Shown here one piece after another: positions 1 through 64,000 of a stretch of DNA of 64,000 bases (position 1 is the stretch's first letter; the number at the start of each line of letters is the position of its first letter). The stretch lies in the NCBI GenBank assembly GCA_036768485.1, contig JAVLUZ010000157.1, positions 9,909,358-9,973,357 on the forward strand, written 5' to 3'. Position numbers and translations under genes: made by a program. The stretch comes from Mermis nigrescens (Eukaryota; Nematoda; Enoplea; Mermithida; Mermithidae). A model generated the notes under the pieces. It searched no databases, had not been told where the DNA came from, and worked only from the letters and a program-made list of their open reading frames with translations.

Positions 1-275
1 TCTTAACAACATGACGACCAGGCGTACTTTTTATGAAATATCGCGAGTGTCGATTTTTTACATATTAATTTTGCTGCTGAATGAATCGTCCTTGCTCGAA
101 TTTATTTGCTATTTATACAATTCTTCTATGTACTCAACAAATAAAATGCTATATTTCACCCCCGAAAAAAAGGTTCAACCCCGACTCGAAAAATCATGCC
201 CCCGGTCGGTGGTCGGGGTCGGGGTTTAGGCCGGGGTTTTTCGGGGTCGGGGTCGGGGTTCCCGTACGATCACTG
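1..275. mobile_element. hAT-like family D element, right end only
   Basis: Ends in CCCGTACGATCACTG after a run of GGGGTC-type repeats; the first bases match the inside of the full D copy near 15,668. The left end lies outside the window. Interrupts the E element that ends at 907. Confidence 0.75.
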
Positions 276-907
276 AGGACCCTCATAAAATTTCAAGCGA
301 TTACATGCATGTTTTACAGTGATAGTTTATCTATTTACTCTAGCTCACATTCTAAAATAATGTATAACTTCGTGAAATTCTAATAGGTACACTTTTGTCA
401 TACTAAAAAATTAAGTTCAAAAAATTCAAAAGGTTTTCACAAAAAATCGTCTAACAGTGACTTGTGTCTTGGACCCTGAGGGGGTAATACCCCTCCCCTC
501 ATGGGAATGTGTGGTGTCTCATTTATTACATCCAATACCTATTGCATCCAATCACTACAGCAGCAGTAGCAGTAGCGAAGATTCAAATGATAAAGAGTGT
601 GCTAATAGCAGCGACATAGACTTTATTGATGATTCAGACAATGAAACACTGGACTAAATTTGTTTCTTGTGACAGATCAAATTTGTTTCTTGTGACATAA
701 AAAAATAGTAATAATTAAATAGTAATAAAACTTGATATGAAAAGGCGCACCTAACTTTGCGCTTGCCATTAACTACTGAATGGAGCAGTCGCTCATTATT
801 TCTTTCCCTATGCCCACCCCAAGTATGTGTCATGCAATAATATTTTCCTTGTCTGACCCCGGCCAGCCCCGGCCCCCGGCCAAAAATGTCGCCCCGGTCG
901 ATCACTA
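276..907. mobile_element. hAT-like family E element, right part
   Basis: Ends CCCCGGTCGATCACTA, the family E/D terminus, after a CCGG-rich stretch at 850-900. Carries a 66-codon open frame (457-657) with a serine- and acidic-rich tail, SSDIDFIDDSDNETLD, that could be transposon-coded but has no recognisable domain. Confidence 0.6.
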
Positions 908-1735
908 ATATACACTGTCCATAAATTCTCGGACTTAGTCAACTTTCGATTAAAAGGTACCTAAAATAAAGTAAAATAATGAAGCCCAGTCTCCACCCAT
1001 TGACATTATACATTTGTTAGCATTTCAGTCTACTTTTACTAGTTCATTCTCACACATTATTACATTATTATTTGAAAATTAACAATTAATAACTAAATAA
1101 ATTTACTAAAAAATGTATCAAATTAAATTCGAATTGAACTTGTATGTAAAACGTTAGATTTCAAAAATATATGTAGATGCGATATCGTAGCTTTGTACGG
1201 TGTACTTAGTGGCCCGCAAAACACTTTTTCGAGTTTGTGCTGCTAAAAGCATGTACGTAAAACAAGGCGTAGATGCACAATGTCAAGGTGCGTATGGGGT
1301 GAGCGGAGGGGTTAAAAACTAGAAATCGAGAAAAGTACATTTAAAGTTCGTGCTTTTTATCAGACAGAAGAAAAAATGTCAAATAACTTACATGAACCCT
1401 TTTTTCTAGCTAGACTGCGCTTTTTGCCTTCTTATGTCATTTTTACGGAATTATGTCACTTTAATCAATAAAAAAGTGACATAATTGCGTGAGTTTTTTA
1501 TACTTTTCTACGTCATTTTAGCAAATTTTAGCACTTTCCGAGCAGTTAGTACAAAACAATTAGGCATTATTGCTGCTTTTGGCCTTAAAAATGAAACAGA
1601 ACATAATAAAATAAGCTAAAAATCGCCTGACAGTACTGTCTGTCTGTCTGACCCATTGATGTAGTATAATACTTCGTGCGCTCATCCCCCATGTGCATGT
1701 ATATATGGATTAGGGCATATAAATATTTTACTTAC
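908..1735 (-). other. intron 20, no feature recognised
   Basis: AT-rich intron. A short stretch near 1,270-1,310 resembles an R1 terminus, but no complete element or exon is visible. Confidence 0.6.
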
Positions 1736-56835
<55,100 letters not shown>

Positions 56836-57680
56836 TGCAGAATTAAATATTTTATCTTAGCGTGGCCTACATACAGCGTTAGAAGATAAAAATAATTTTG
56901 CAACTTAGGAGCTAGGTGTAAATTTAGAATACGAGTCGAGTTCCGTCAAAAATCCGTAAAAATGGTTTAATAAAGTTCGGATTTTTAAGAAAATGTTTTG
57001 AAGTCGTAATAAGCTTGAGAAAAATAAAGAGGACACTGACCTACAGGATAAATGGCAAAACTTCCAAATCTTAAGCACTGAAGAATTGTGAACTTTAGGG
57101 CCCTATAGCTCCCTCAATAGTCTAATAATTATAATTTAATTTTTTCTACGCCTTCTTTGCACTTTTCTGCATTTTTTGTAAGACATCCGAACTTTCAAGT
57201 GATTTCTACCCATTTCTGACGGAATCCATATTCCGCACGCTTGTCCGAGTTTTATAATGGCTTAGGTTAGGTTGGGTTTAGGTTTTTATGGGTTTTTGGA
57301 TTTTGTGGGTTCTTAGGTGCAATATTCGAAATGATTTTAGAACATGGTCCAAACCAAAACTTCGAAAATCCCTCGAACATATCCTAAAAACAAATTTTTC
57401 AGATAGGTAACCTTGAAACAAGGCGCGAAAAAACTTTGATAGAAAACCAACAATTACTTTCCGAAGCGTTCGAGGTTTGCATGAAAATGTCCTATTTTCG
57501 ACACGTTTACAGAAATAGGCAATAAAGAACCTTGCAAAGTTTTTCTACTAAGAATTCCCTTTTTGGGCATATTCGACATGCTGAGCACGACTACGGAAAG
57601 AATCTTGCGAAAAAATATGTTTCTGATTCAAGCATATGCTAATTTATGCAAACTTTAAAAAAATGCACATAGATCGACGG
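56836..57680. other. upstream flank of USP24
   Basis: Must contain the 5' UTR and promoter if exon 1 is the first exon, but I see no TATA box, CpG-rich block or initiator I would defend. Confidence 0.4.
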
Positions 57681-58029
57681 AGCAGCTGTACAGTGGCGTA
57701 GTTAATGGGGGAGGGGAATTCCCCTTTCCCCCTAGTAAAAAATTTGAATTTTCTAAAATGGAGCTATGCGATTGCGTAACGCTGTTCTGCGACAGTTTTT
57801 TTGAGAATAAACTCTGGAAATTCGGTGTTTGTGCCTATTTCTTCTAGTTTCAGCTATTATCTTAACTTAATGGCAACAAAAAGCTACAAAGCTTTTGTCG
57901 CCATGAGAAGATTACCTATTTTCAAACATTTCTAGTCAATAAAAATTAGAAAGTATGCTGGAAATTCGCACGCTTTGCACAGATTGCATTTTTTAAAGCT
58001 TCATAGCATGACAACAGTCTACAAAAAAA

Positions 58030-59330
58030 TCGCATCTCATGCGTTCAAGAATTTATTAGTCACTCTGGCATGGAATATGAGAAAATTTCCGCGCTTTGCG
58101 CCAGTCTATTTTACCTAGGCACTTATCGGTAGAATTCGTGTATTTTCGTTTATTACTTCTAGACAATAAATATTTTCCTGGCAAAAAAATAAAAACTCCA
58201 TAATTTATCAATATGAAGCTAAGCGCCAAAAATTTTGAAATTTCACCTGTCTAAGACGCATTTTTGCATAACAAAAATTGTCCGAATCCGGTGCGGCCTA
58301 AACAATAATAACAAGTAATAAAACAAGGTAAATGAATTCCATGCAAAGCACCGGAAAATTTCGACATTTGACCTCTCTAAAACGCATTTTTGCATTATAA
58401 AAATGGTCCAAATCCGTGCAAAAGATGAGAATTTTCAGTCATACTAAGGTTCTAGAGCCAGATGTCGATAAAAAAGCTGCATGTGGCGCGGAACGGCCTA
58501 GCATCCATAACGAGTGATAAAATTAGGTAGGCAATTCAACGCGCGTAGAGCGCCAGAAAATTTTGACATTTTCCCTCTCTAAAAGCATTTTTGCATTACA
58601 AAAATTGTTCAAAGCCGTGCAGAAGATGAGGATTTTTAATCATAGAAAAGTTCTAGAGCGAGTTGTCGATAAAAGTGCTGCAATCAGCGCGGCGCGGCCT
58701 AAACATTAATAACAAGTAGAAATGGAAAATTTCGATGTTCTATCTCTCTAAAACGCATTTTTGCATAACAAAAAATTTTCCACAAACGCCAACCAAGCAT
58801 CGGAATTTTTCCATTTCTCAAAATTTTGGTTGACAAATAGACCAAAAAAGTGGAAAAAACGGTGATGTAGTTGGCGTGGCGACTGGCGTACGTACTTGTA
58901 TGCTGAGCACCGTTTTTTCCTAGCGATTTGGTTGACATTATAGACAGTAGAAAATCGTACGCTTTACACGTTGGCGGTGATTTGTACACTTTGTTTAAAA
59001 ATTTTGCGTTTTGCTAGGAATATCACGATCAGTAATATGTATGTTATTTCTGTTCAAACTTGATTTTCCTACCTAAAGTAGAGCATTTAAGCGATTTCTG
59101 AAGTCACTTTCAAATATAAGAACTCAATAATTTATCAATATGGCGCGAAGCGCCAAACAATTTTTGAAGTCTCACCTCTCTTAAACGCATTTTCGCATTA
59201 CAAAAATTCCAAATTTCCGGCGCAGCCTAAATTTCAATAGCACAAGTAATAAAATTTAATAAATTCGGCGCCGAGCGCCGAAAAATTTGACAGTTTACCT
59301 CTCTAAAACGTATTTTTGTATCACAAAACC
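58030..59330. repeat. degenerate tandem array, ~100-210-bp units
   Basis: At least six units share TCTCTAAAACGCATTTTTGC, then ACAAAAATTGTCCAAA and GCGGCCTAAACA...ATAACAAGTAATAAAA, near 58,230, 58,355, 58,560, 58,725, 59,150 and 59,280. GGCGC palindromes join the units. Confidence 0.75.
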
Positions 59331-59950
59331 GTGCAGAAGACAGGTTGGAAAAAACTAGCCTAAATAATTTTAAATTTTATGCTATAGGTTTTTTAGTAGG
59401 TTTTTGAGGTTTTATTGGGTTTTTTAAGGTTTTTAATTGGTTTTTTTCTAGGTTTTTCTCTCAAACTCATGAACTAGGAGGCCTACAGTATTCTAGTATG
59501 ATTGAACACCTAAGCACGAGCTGAAGCATTCTTAGCGAAATACTTATAAGTCACCTATAGTCATGGCCTCTAAAAAAACCCATTTTTGTTTTTTTCGCCA
59601 ATATCTCTCTATAGAAGCATCTTTATTCCAGTTTTTTGCGGTATTTTATTGAGGCTTTAGAAGCTCCAGCTATTGCATTGATTCACTCTTTCTTCTGTGG
59701 TTAGTAATTTAAAAAAAACAAAACTTTAAAAAACCCACTGTTCCTAAAAAAACCCATGTACCCTAAAAAAACCAATTTTTCTAAAGTGTTTTTTATGAGT
59801 TAAAGTGATTATTTGAGGGTTTTAGCTGTATTTTCTTGATAATTTGCAAGTATGTGAATAGAAACTAAGCATTTTAAATGATCTGAACACATCATGAACA
59901 TTTTATTCATAAAAATCAATCATTTATCATGCTTAAGACATTTTCAACTG

Positions 59951-60511
59951 CTAACGACCGTATGCTTCACAGAATTGCTTCCAGATCTGTGTGATTTCCT
60001 TGAAGATGTACTCTTCAATCAATATTGCATTAGAAGCTGCAAGTTCGCTTGATATTGGGCCATAGAAAATGTCCTTTGCTGGGACGAATTCCATAGGAGC
60101 GCCTGGCTTGTTGACAAATCTGCCTTCTCCTCTGAAGTCTAGAAACTTGAATGATGCCTGATTTCCTGGTTCACCTTCATCTTTGCAAAATACCTTGTTT
60201 AAGCTGCCAATGTAAAACTTTCTAGGCTTGTCAAAGTGTACAGCAAAAAGCTTGCGGCCCACATTTTCTTCACAATCGTCATCATTCAAGAGTTTTTGAA
60301 TCGTAGACAACTTTTCATTCAATTCATCATCATTGTCCGAGCCAATGCTGGCTTCTTCACTTTCAATGCTTGCTAAGCTGCCTAATTCGTCGATTTCACT
60401 TTCAGAAGAGCTGCTAGATGAGATTCTGCGCTTCGATTTAGCTGCAGGACGTTTCGGTGTGCTTTGTATTGCCCTTTCAATTTCTTCATGCGTTATGATA
60501 GATGCGTTCAT
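59951..60511 (-). CDS. unknown 186-aa protein inside the new element
   Basis: Not recognised. From Met: about 30 residues, then basic and serine-rich KSKRRISSSSSSESEIDELG (likely nuclear targeting plus acidic region), then from about residue 88 a folded-looking part: KLFAVHFDKPRKFYIGSLNK, FLDFRGEGRFVNKPGAPMEF, VPAKDIFYGP, and a final helix IFKEITQIWKQFCEAYGR. The FYIG...V-F-D/FRG...VP-DI-YGP layout recalls small beta-barrel domains (Tudor/SH3-like) seen at the ends of many uncharacterised transposon-linked arthropod proteins; that is inference. The frame stays open upstream to 60,607 with a second basic cluster GAKKKRPRVN and no earlier Met, so the start may lie in an upstream exon. No catalytic transposase domain. 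Confidence 0.7.
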   Translation of the reverse strand: MNASIITHEEIERAIQSTPKRPAAKSKRRISSSSSSESEIDELGSLASIESEEASIGSDNDDELNEKLSTIQKLLNDDDCEENVGRKLFAVHFDKPRKFYIGSLNKVFCKDEGEPGNQASFKFLDFRGEGRFVNKPGAPMEFVPAKDIFYGPISSELAASNAILIEEYIFKEITQIWKQFCEAYGR

Positions 60512-60596
60512 ATTAACTCTTGGTCTTTTCTTTTTAGCTCCAACCTGTTGAGCTGGACCTTGATTGAAGCGGGAAGCTACTACACCTAGGAAGCTG

Positions 60597-60716
60597 TTGG
60601 GCGATGATTAGCGTGGGTTTTTTTAGGGCCAAATGGGTTTTTTTAGGTACACACATTTGGGCGATGATTAGCGTGGATTTTTTTAGGGCCAAATGGGTTT
60701 TTTTAGGTACACACAT
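60597..60716. repeat. 60-bp tandem duplication, two copies
   Basis: 60,597-60,656 and 60,657-60,716 differ at one base (G at 60,617, A at 60,677). Each holds two TTTTTTTAGG motifs 21 bp apart. Confidence 0.95.
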
Positions 60717-61233
60717 TTCAGGTTCATTTATTTTAGGAACCAATTAAGATTCTGAAAAATTAATGACATAGACATGTAGCTTAATCTCTATTCTTCACTC
60801 TGTGAAGTTTTGAACAAATTTAGAGGTGGGTTTTTTTAGAGGACATGTGGGTTTTTTTAGGTTAGACTTCAGTGGATTACTGTAGGTCAGGGGTCATGGC
60901 TGTGACCATGACATTTGTTTTCCAAGCAGAGTAAGATAAGGCCTAAAATGTAAACATGTTGGAAATGGATGCGAATCTTCCCTTCCGGCGTCAAATTGAC
61001 TCAAAATCCTGCAAAAAACAAACGATTTTGACGCATTTTAAGAGAAAGTTTCAACAAAATTATCCTCATTGCTGGAACTTGCTCAATTTTTTTGCCGATG
61101 TATTTTGTGTATATATAGTGTGCTTATGATGCATGCAAAAAATTAGCTCTTGATTGTCAATACAAGCTGAGATATGAGGTGGGTTTTTTTATGTATCACT
61201 TTCGAGTGGGTTTTTTTAGAGGCCATGACTATA

Positions 61234-62108
61234 TATGGCAGAAAAGCGTGCAAATTATTGATAAAAAAGGAACATTTTATTCACGATCAAGTCATAGGCA
61301 TATCTACCTATGATGTGCTAAAATAATTTTACCAGCGTCACTAATTGACCATAGCAGGAGGTAGGTACCTCAATCGTTGGTTCATCCCTACTTTATACAA
61401 ACGAATTATAATAAATTAAATTTCATAAAAATAAGCTTATCTTAATTGGGAAATAGAATGCTAACAAAACAAGCTTAATTCTTTCTTTTAAAATTGGGCA
61501 CTGAGATTCCTTTGGTAAGCAAAATTTTTTGGCTATAGTGAAGCTATTTTCAACATCTGAATTGTTTCAGAAAACACATTTTTCTGCCATTTTCAAGGTC
61601 GCTGATTACGAAACAATAAGTTTTATTGCGCGGTAACCCGAAAAAAATATTTTTCCTGAGTTGAATGGAGCAGAAATTACGGAGGGAGCAAAGCGAGCGG
61701 AGCAATTTTCGGCCGATCTCCACTTAGGCTTAGTTCATGTCTGGCACCAATCTGAATCCTCAAACAGCGCAAAAAATAAAATTTGATTGAAAAAATTTGG
61801 AATTTTCTTAGAAATTTCACAAAAAAATATTTTATTAGATTATCGCGCAATTAAAAAAATTTGGAATTTTTTTTAATTCTCACAATAAATATTTTGTTTG
61901 ATTATCGCGCAATAAATCTAGCAACTCTAAACATAATAAAATTTTAAACAAATTTCTGAAAATTTGTTCTTCCCGCTTAATAAAAGTTATTTTTTCGTGA
62001 CCAGTGACCTTAAAAATGCCAGAAAAATGTGCTGAATAAATTGAGATTTTGAAGATTGCTTCATTGCGTCCAATTTTTCTAATTTCAGAAATGAAAATAC
62101 CTTACTAG
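61234..62108. other. unassigned stretch
   Basis: Includes GGAGCAAAGCGAGCGGAGC near 61,684, a dyad echoed at 62,930-62,960. No gene seen. Confidence 0.4.
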
Positions 62109-62365
62109 CATAGGTGGGCAGCACCGAAATTCTGGGGGGTAAAAAAAATTTTTAAAGGTCAAAAAAATGGTCTTAAAAGTGGTCGTATGGCGAAAAAACA
62201 CCATTTTTCGACGTTCCTCAACGAGCACTATCCAATGGCATCAAAAAATCGCTAAAAAAGCAAAAAAAATTTCAGAAATTGAATTCCGGGGGGTTTTGAT
62301 TTCTGGGGGGTATTCCAACTTCTGGGGGTGCATACCCCCAAACCCCACCCCCACGCCCACGTGTG
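62109..62365 (+). mobile_element. family K MITE, copy 2
   Basis: 257 bp, same ends as 17,122-17,377, TSD CTTACTAG/CCTACTAG. Confidence 0.83.
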
Positions 62366-62373
62366 CCTACTAG

Positions 62374-63429
62374 TTTTCTTTTTTTACAACACCGGATGTG
62401 AAGAACAAATACTGAGCAGAGAATATCCCTTTCCTTAAAACAGTGTACAGTTTTTCAATCTGAAGAATTGTGACGAATTAAATTTATTGACGGATAAAAA
62501 CTACGTTTTTCACTCACTACAAAGAAAAGGACCATAAATTAAGCATCTTTATGCAGAAAGAAGATATAGTCGACCGCATTATAAGTGTAGCGAGTGCTGA
62601 AAAGAAGCATAAAAAATGGATACAATTTGATAAATAAGCTTTAAGGATGGTAGGAAAATCAACCATATGTATTAGTTCCTAAGCGTAATTAGCTAACCAG
62701 TAGATTAGCTTAGCCTTCTTGACTTTTTTAAATGAAAAAATTAAAAAAGGCAGCATAGTAAGGCAAGACATTTTCAATGGAGAATTGTTTTACTTTAGTG
62801 GAAATAAAATTATACAGCAGATACATATGATACTGGAAAAAATGGTATGTGGCAACAGCTATTGCTTGCGGATTCAGATTGGTGACAGACATAGGCTAAG
62901 CCTAAGGCATAAATGGAGCAAACATTTCTCCGCTCGCTTCGCTTGCTCCGCAATTTTTGCTTCACTTATATCAGGCTTAGCCCATGCGCTGGCATCAATG
63001 TGAATGCACACATATAAGCCTAAGCCTAAGACATTGGTAACCCCGCTCAGTCACAGCCCCCGACGCTTCATCAAAGACTAATCCGAAACATTCCCAAATA
63101 CTTTTCGGAATCCTTGTTTCACATTTTTGAATAAACTTTGAAGCATTTCATTTCCACTAAAATGAAACAATTCCCCAGAATGAGGACAAGAACAGCAACA
63201 ACTACTCACTATCTATCATGCATGACCAAAGCTTACGCTGGCCCATCAAAATGCGCTAATGGGTGACTAGGCAGCTATTGAAGCTACTACCCATGCAGCG
63301 CAAAAAAAATTTCCCTATTGAGGAAGCAAATCCGCCAGACCATCTCAAATAAAACTGCCTTCTAAAACCATCTACTACATGTTAAAATGCGAGCGAAGTG
63401 CCAGCTTCCCATATCAATAAGCATTTAAG
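62374..63429. other. unassigned stretch
   Basis: A 94-codon frame at 62,719-63,003 crosses the GCTCCGC dyad and has no family likeness. Confidence 0.4.
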
Positions 63430-63655
63430 TTGACTGCATATAATATCACATTGTGTGCTATATTACCTGCAGTCTAGGCCGCTGGTTTTTGACTGCATAT
63501 AATTTTACATTGTGTGCTATATTGTCTGCAGTCTAAGCCGCTGGTTTTTGACTGCATATAATTTTACGTTGTGTTCTATATCACCTACAGTCTAGGCTGC
63601 TGGTTTTTGACTGCATATAATTTTACATTGTGTGCTATATTACCTGCAGTTGACT
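63430..63655. repeat. 59-bp tandem repeat, 3.8 copies
   Basis: GACTGCATATAAT starts units at 63,432, 63,491, 63,550 and 63,609; each unit ends CTGCAGTCTAGGCCGCTGG. Confidence 0.95.
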
Positions 63656-63839
63656 GCAAATAATTACTATCCATCGCTTCTCCTAACGTTGCTTTGTCCA
63701 AAAAAGAGCTGCTAAACATTGATTTTACAATTCTTGTCTTTTTGTTTCCTTATCTTATTGCTTAAATAGTGCAGGACGATGTGAAAAGCCCAAAAACAGG
63801 TTACTTTACGGCTCCCGCCCATTTCTATGGGTTTTTCAG

Positions 63840-63894
63840 ATAAGAAAATTTTTTTGGATTCCCCTCCTAGCAGAAATCCTGGCTACGCCTATGC
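63840..63894. mobile_element. hAT-like terminus fragment
   Basis: CCCCTCCTAGCAGAAATCCTG then GCTACGCCTATG, the right-end type of family C. Left part not identified. Confidence 0.5.
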
Positions 63895-64000
63895 TAACTT
63901 TTAACATTTAAGAGTAAATTATCGTGAAAAATGCAAATATATTGCTTCCCTATGACGTTGTGAATCAAAAAATGAAAAACCTAAGGACCTTAACCCTATA

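Larger units (their letters stand above)
59558..61231. mobile_element. unrecognised inverted-repeat transposon, 1.67 kb
   Basis: The 27-bp sequence at 59,556-59,582 (TATAGTCATGGCCTCTAA, A-run, CCCA) is repeated exactly, inverted, at 61,207-61,233. The outer TA or TATA is the probable TSD. About ten further copies of TGGGTTTTTTTAGG lie inside, most pointing inward from each end. Holds one open reading frame. The superfamily is unknown to me. Confidence 0.88.

Noticed and set aside
200..275. GGGGTC runs as telomere-like repeat
   Set aside because: They recur only inside family D ends and are followed by the D terminus; arthropod telomeres are usually TTAGG.
60534..60743. 69-codon minus-strand frame MCVPKKTHLALKK with an internal repeat
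   Set aside because: It is the translation of the 60-bp tandem duplication; frame differs from the 186-aa protein.
57690..63894. Possible 6.2 kb hAT element between CAGTGGCGTAG (57,695) and GGCTACGCCTATG (63,891)
   Set aside because: Flanking octamers do not match and the interior has unrelated complete elements and arrays; probably two separate fragments.

Overview
The window is animal nuclear DNA, AT-rich, and looks like an arthropod, most likely an insect; that assignment is inference from style, not from a diagnostic gene. It is almost entirely the 5' half of one very large split gene on the minus strand, a USP24-type ubiquitin hydrolase. I can follow 20 coding exons from the start codon near 56,835 down to 1,736. 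They encode about 1,284 codons in the order UBA domain, long helical-repeat region, ubiquitin-like domain, more helical repeats. The catalytic USP domain must lie beyond position 1. The exons total only about 3.85 kb of a 55 kb span, and all exon borders but one pair join in phase.

The introns are a graveyard of DNA transposons. Most are hAT-like: 8-bp target duplications (TSDs) and termini such as CAGTGGCGGAT, CAGTGATCG, CACGGTTTTTTTG or CATACATGCACA. I label the families A (CAGTGGCGGAT), B (CACGGTTTTTTTGTA), C (CAGAGGCGTAG), D (CAGTGATCGTACGGG, GGGGTC-rich), E (TAGTGATCGACCGG, CCGGAG-rich), G (CAGGCCCGTAT / CAGGGGCGTAACC), K, M, I, R1 and R2. A Harbinger-like, a pogo-like and two mariner-like elements and a retroposon-like unit are also present. 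Many are nested, and old target sites can be read across the insertions.

Layout: 1-907, end of an E element carrying a D element; 1,736-20,544, exons 20 to 13 with R1, R2, A, B, D, I, K and mariner copies between them; 20,545-37,408, exons 12 to 10 in large introns, including a pogo-like element 45 bp from exon 10, a (TA)85 tract, a 1.4 kb CCAA array and a degenerate array of about 93-bp units; 37,409-43,509, exons 9 to 6; 43,510-49,417, one intron with two deep transposon nests; 49,418-56,835, exons 5 to 1, with a 353-bp tandem duplication that left a dead copy of part of exon 2.

Upstream of the gene (56.9-64 kb) there is a degenerate repeat array, then a 1.67 kb element I do not recognise. 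It has near-27-bp perfect inverted ends, many copies of a TGGGTTTTTTTAGG motif pointing inward, and a 186-aa nuclear-looking open reading frame. It is the best candidate for something undescribed. A second recurring signal is the palindrome GGCGCGAAGCGCC, whose core GCGAAGC is a known ultra-stable DNA hairpin; it appears at least 25 times in otherwise unrelated repeat families.
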